A DNA stretch of 64,000 bases, from contig NZ_LFMD02000003.1 in NCBI RefSeq assembly GCF_015776785.2, positions 307,148-371,147 on the forward strand. Direction: 5' to 3'. Source of the DNA: Kitasatospora sp. SUK 42. GTDB taxonomy: Bacteria; Actinomycetota; Actinomycetes; Streptomycetales; Streptomycetaceae. A model generated the notes under the pieces. The model did no database searches, was not told where the DNA came from, and saw nothing but the letters and a program-made list of their open reading frames with translations. Both the position numbers and the translations under genes were made by a program. Shown here piece after piece: positions 61,495-64,000 of this stretch (position 1 is its first letter; each line of letters begins with the position of its first letter).

Positions 61495-62547
61495 TCAGCC
61501 GACCTGGAGGAGGATCTTCCCCCCGACGCCGGCACGCAGCGAATGGAGCGCGTCGATGAGGCCCTCCAACGGCAGTTCCTTCACCCAGCCGCTGGTGTCG
61601 TAGACCCCGTCGGCCATGGCCGCGATGACCGCGTCGAACTCCTCGGGCCGGTATCCGACCGCACCGATGATCTCCGTCTCGGTCATCATGAGCTGCGTGG
61701 GCTGGAACTCCATCGGCTGCTCGTGCAGTGCGGTGACCACCAGCCGGCCGCCGGGGACGAGGCCCGCCAGCGCGGAGGTGACCGCCGGCCCCGCACCCGC
61801 GGCGTCCACCGCGACGTCCACGCCCTGGCCATCGGTGAGCGAGGCGATGGCACCCGCGAGGTCCTCGTTCACCGGGTCGACGACCTTCGCCCCCAGGCCC
61901 GCGATGATCGCGCGGCGGTCCGCGCTCGGCTCGGACACGAGCACCCTCTCCACACCGCGGGCCTTGAGCGCGAACCAGGCGCCGATGCCGATCGGTCCGG
62001 CCCCCGCGATGAGCGCCGCACCGCCCCGCTCGACGCCACTGCGCTCGACGGCGTGCCACCCCACCGCCATCGGCTCGGCGAGCGCGCCCAACCGCAGGTC
62101 CACGCCCTCCGGCAGCACGTGCAGCAGCGACGCGTCGAACGTGGAGAACTCCGCCAGGCCGCCGCCGTCCACGTTCGACCCGAGCGATCCCATCAGCCGG
62201 CAGGAGAAGGGCAACCCCCTCCGGCACGCCGCGCACTCGCCACAGGAGACCGCCAGCGGGTAGACGGCGCCGCGGTCGCCGACCTTCACGTCCGTCACGC
62301 CCTCGCCGACCTCGATGACGGTGCCGGAGAACTCGTGACCGAGGATCTGCGGCAGGGTGGCACCGGTCAGAGGGTGCGGGTGGTCCAGGTCGAACGGCAG
62401 TGACTCGGGGTGGAAGAAGAAGTGGAGATCCGAGCCGCAGATACCGGCGAACGCGTTGCGCAGCTTCACCTGCCCCGGACCGGGGCTGGGCTCCGGCACC
62501 TCCTCGATACGGAGGTCTTCCTTGCCGTGGAACCGTGCTGCTCTCAT
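61495..62547 (-). CDS. Zinc-dependent medium-chain alcohol dehydrogenase (butanediol-dehydrogenase-like)
   Basis: A 350-residue NAD(P)-dependent dehydrogenase. The catalytic zinc site is Cys37 (GICGSDLH) with GHEFSG; the structural zinc site is the four-Cys motif CGECAACRRGLPFSC. The cofactor fold is ALIAGAGPIGIGAWFALKA. The pattern, including ILGHEFSGTVIEVGEGV, fits 2,3-butanediol/sorbitol-type dehydrogenases; the exact alcohol is unknown. AGGAAAGG precedes the ATG. A 9-bp-arm palindrome lies 27 bases upstream. Confidence 0.92.
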   Translation of the reverse strand: MRAARFHGKEDLRIEEVPEPSPGPGQVKLRNAFAGICGSDLHFFFHPESLPFDLDHPHPLTGATLPQILGHEFSGTVIEVGEGVTDVKVGDRGAVYPLAVSCGECAACRRGLPFSCRLMGSLGSNVDGGGLAEFSTFDASLLHVLPEGVDLRLGALAEPMAVGWHAVERSGVERGGAALIAGAGPIGIGAWFALKARGVERVLVSEPSADRRAIIAGLGAKVVDPVNEDLAGAIASLTDGQGVDVAVDAAGAGPAVTSALAGLVPGGRLVVTALHEQPMEFQPTQLMMTETEIIGAVGYRPEEFDAVIAAMADGVYDTSGWVKELPLEGLIDALHSLRAGVGGKILLQVG

Positions 62548-62573
62548 GCTTCGCCTTTCCTGAGACTTTCCAG

Positions 62574-62596
62574 GACGACCGGGATCGCCGGTCGTC
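62574..62596. promoter_or_regulatory. Palindromic operator candidate upstream of the alcohol dehydrogenase
   Basis: GACGACCGG-GATCG-CCGGTCGTC has perfect 9-base arms, 27 bases before the dehydrogenase start. No regulator gene sits next to it except the PucR-like gene across the gap. Confidence 0.55.
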
Positions 62597-62930
62597 GTTC
62601 CAGCGCCGCCGCGAACCGCCTCGTCACAGGCTGAGGAAGGCCTGCCGCTCAAGCGTTCCGGGCGGCCTCCCCCACCTGGATGCGGCGGGGTCGAACCGCT
62701 GTGGCCCGGTCATGGGGCATCGGACGAACCAGGGGCCGGCCGGCCGTGGGGAGAGGACCGCTGAGGACTCGGGACCGAACGGCGGCGGGCGAGGACGTCG
62801 GCCTTCGGAACTCCCTCGTTCCTCGCCACGCGGTTGCGCTGTCCGGTTCATCGTCGCGTTCCCCGCATGCCGCGGGCCACCGCCGGACGCGGCTGAATCC
62901 GAGGGACTTGCCCGCCATTCGCGCGCCCGG

Positions 62931-62990
62931 GAGCACGACGCCCGGGAGCACGGCGTCCAGGAGCACGGCGTCCAGGAGCACGGCGTCCGA
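62931..62990. repeat. Four tandem copies of a 15-bp repeat
   Basis: GGAGCACGGCGTCCA-type units at 62931, 62946, 62961 and 62976; the first differs at a few positions. As 15 is a multiple of three the array is open in several frames, but flanking sequence does not look coding. Confidence 0.85.
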
Positions 62991-63119
62991 CCGGCCGCAG
63001 CGGCCGCTCCCTCGCGCGGTCCGCGACCGCCACGCGCCGAGCCGGGCCGGCAGGCCTCCTCGACGTGTGGCCCCGTCATCGCCGGAGGCGGCGGTGGGGT
63101 CTCGACGTACGTTGGGGAG

Positions 63120-64000
63120 ATGCACGAACTCATCGGCCGGATCAGCGCTCTGGACCCACAGGCGGGTGAGGCCCTCAAGGTCGTCTCCTACTTCGACACA
63201 CTGATCACCGGAGACGTCGGCCTGGACGGACTCCTGCGCGGGGCCGCCGCCCTGTCCGGCACCGTCGCCGGCGCCGAGCGGCACAGTCGCACCAGCCGGC
63301 GCGATCCGAAAGGCCGGCTCCTGGACGGCGGCACCGGCCGGGAGCCGCGGTTCCCCGTCCGCCCCTGTTCGAGCGGCAGCGTGTGGCTGGAGCGGGAAGG
63401 GGCCGCGCACGCGAACGACGTGATGATCGTCGAGCGCCTCGCCTTCGCGGTCGAACTCCTCGAACTGCGCCGCGACGCGGGCGGCGCCCTGGAGATCGGC
63501 ATCGACGCGGCCCGAACCGTCAACGACCGCACGACGGCCCTGGCCCGGCTGCGCCTGGATGCAGGCACTCGGATCCGGTTGATCGCGACCAGCGTCGACG
63601 AGCGGGTTCCCGGCACCCCCTCCGCGGTCCTCCCGACGCGCTACGGGATCCTGCGCGCGACCCTCGACACGACGGGGAACGTGCCGCTTCCGGGCCGGGC
63701 CGGCCTGGGCCCGTGGGTGCGGGCCGACCGTGCGCCCGCGTCGTGGGACGGCGCGATCATCGCACTCCGTCTGACCGCCGCGTCCACGCCCACCGTCGAC
63801 GCGACGGACCTCGGCGCGATGCTCATGCTGGCGCAGGCCCACGACCCCCATGCCCCGCACGACGACGTCCGGGCCTTGCTGCGCCTCGACGCCCGCTCGG
63901 CCACGGTCCTACGCGTGCTCGTGGAAGCGGACAGCGTCCGTGCCGCCGCGGCGGAACTCGGCATGCACCACTCCACCTTGCAGGCCCGGCACGAAGCGCT
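63120..64000 (+). CDS. PucR-like helix-turn-helix regulator, 3' end outside the window
   Basis: The frame from ATG 63120 runs open to the window edge (293 complete codons seen). It starts MHELIGRISALDPQAGEALKVVSYFDTL and has a long middle domain without motif recognised (WLEREGAAHANDVMIVERLAFAVELL). The last visible residues, VRAAAAELGMHHSTLQARHEAL, match the C-terminal helix-turn-helix of PucR/CdaR-type regulators. GGGGAG ends just before the ATG and TACGTT precedes it. Members often respond to a metabolite and control nearby catabolic genes; the divergent dehydrogenase is a candidate target. Confidence 0.75.
   Translation, partial: MHELIGRISALDPQAGEALKVVSYFDTLITGDVGLDGLLRGAAALSGTVAGAERHSRTSRRDPKGRLLDGGTGREPRFPVRPCSSGSVWLEREGAAHANDVMIVERLAFAVELLELRRDAGGALEIGIDAARTVNDRTTALARLRLDAGTRIRLIATSVDERVPGTPSAVLPTRYGILRATLDTTGNVPLPGRAGLGPWVRADRAPASWDGAIIALRLTAASTPTVDATDLGAMLMLAQAHDPHAPHDDVRALLRLDARSATVLRVLVEADSVRAAAAELGMHHSTLQARHEA

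Larger units (their letters stand above)
62548..63119. other. Long divergent gap between the dehydrogenase and PucR-like genes
   Basis: About 570 bases without a supported gene; open frames on both strands lack coding character. It holds an operator-like palindrome (62574-62596), a 15-bp tandem repeat (62931-62990) and, near the right end, GGGGAG ribosome site bases before the ATG at 63120. Confidence 0.55.

Noticed and set aside
62649..63860. A 403-codon minus-strand frame opposite the PucR-like gene
   Set aside because: The plus-strand frame from 63120 has a ribosome site, a helix-turn-helix and good codon use; the minus frame is its shadow extended through a tandem repeat.

Overview
The window is a 64 kb stretch of a very GC-rich actinomycete chromosome. 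Real genes have G or C at nearly every third codon position, GTG starts are common, 'GTGA/ATGA' stop-start overlaps are frequent, and many genes look leaderless with a -10 box 6-9 bases before the start. The gene families (RppA tetrahydroxynaphthalene synthase, XRE-DUF5753/DUF397 pair, DUF2637, SpoIIE/RsbW-type regulators, fused UreAB, PHO, Nur and DmdR-type boxes) point to Streptomycetaceae (Streptomyces or Kitasatospora). No rRNA, tRNA, CRISPR array or prophage was recognised. The only clear mobile element is one IS200/IS605-family insertion.

Layout: 1-3.4 kb holds the end of rppA, an IS1341-type tnpB element inserted in its last codons, a NUDIX hydrolase and a small PLDc_N/SHOCT membrane protein. 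3.5-10.8 kb holds Tex, a phosphotransferase, a two-gene RHIM-like module, a TetR regulator, a tyrosine phosphatase and a two-gene operon of unknown function. 10.8-19.1 kb holds a pentapeptide-repeat protein, GNAT and SGNH enzymes, an HxlR regulator diverging from alaA, a PHO-boxed acid phosphatase, two small Cys-rich proteins and a signal-peptidase homologue without its catalytic residues. 19.3-30.3 kb holds an FAD dehydrogenase, a secreted esterase, a nickel permease with a Nur box, an S15-type hydrolase lacking its nucleophile, a racemase, a methyltransferase and an XRE/DUF397 pair. 30.4-38.4 kb is rich in surface and secreted proteins (trypsin-like protease, esterase, GT39 membrane glycosyltransferase, TAP-like lipoprotein hydrolase, HNH nuclease). 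38.5-46.8 kb holds a MocA-like transferase, a zinc-ribbon/nuclease-like protein, iron-boxed fhuF, DUF2637, and a PAS-GAF-PP2C-ATPase protein beside a stand-alone ATPase relative. 47.4-51.6 kb is a ureAB-ureC-agmatine deiminase-tetR cluster. 51.6-64 kb holds a PP2C-like protein, a His-rich/DUF3105/DUF305 operon, a Pth homologue, an MFS/MarR divergent pair, an Ada-AlkA/Ogt alkylation-repair operon, a zinc alcohol dehydrogenase and a truncated PucR-like regulator.

The most interesting system is the divergent urease cluster. A fused UreAB and a UreC that keeps all nickel ligands but lacks the flap cysteine are placed directly ahead of agmatine deiminase, without any urease accessory gene. Because agmatine deiminase makes N-carbamoylputrescine, itself a substituted urea, this 'urease' may hydrolyse that ureide instead of, or as well as, urea. 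Other highlights are the reconstructable IS insertion that broke an rppA-NUDIX coupling, and the paired RHIM/amyloid-like motifs at 7.3-8.2 kb.
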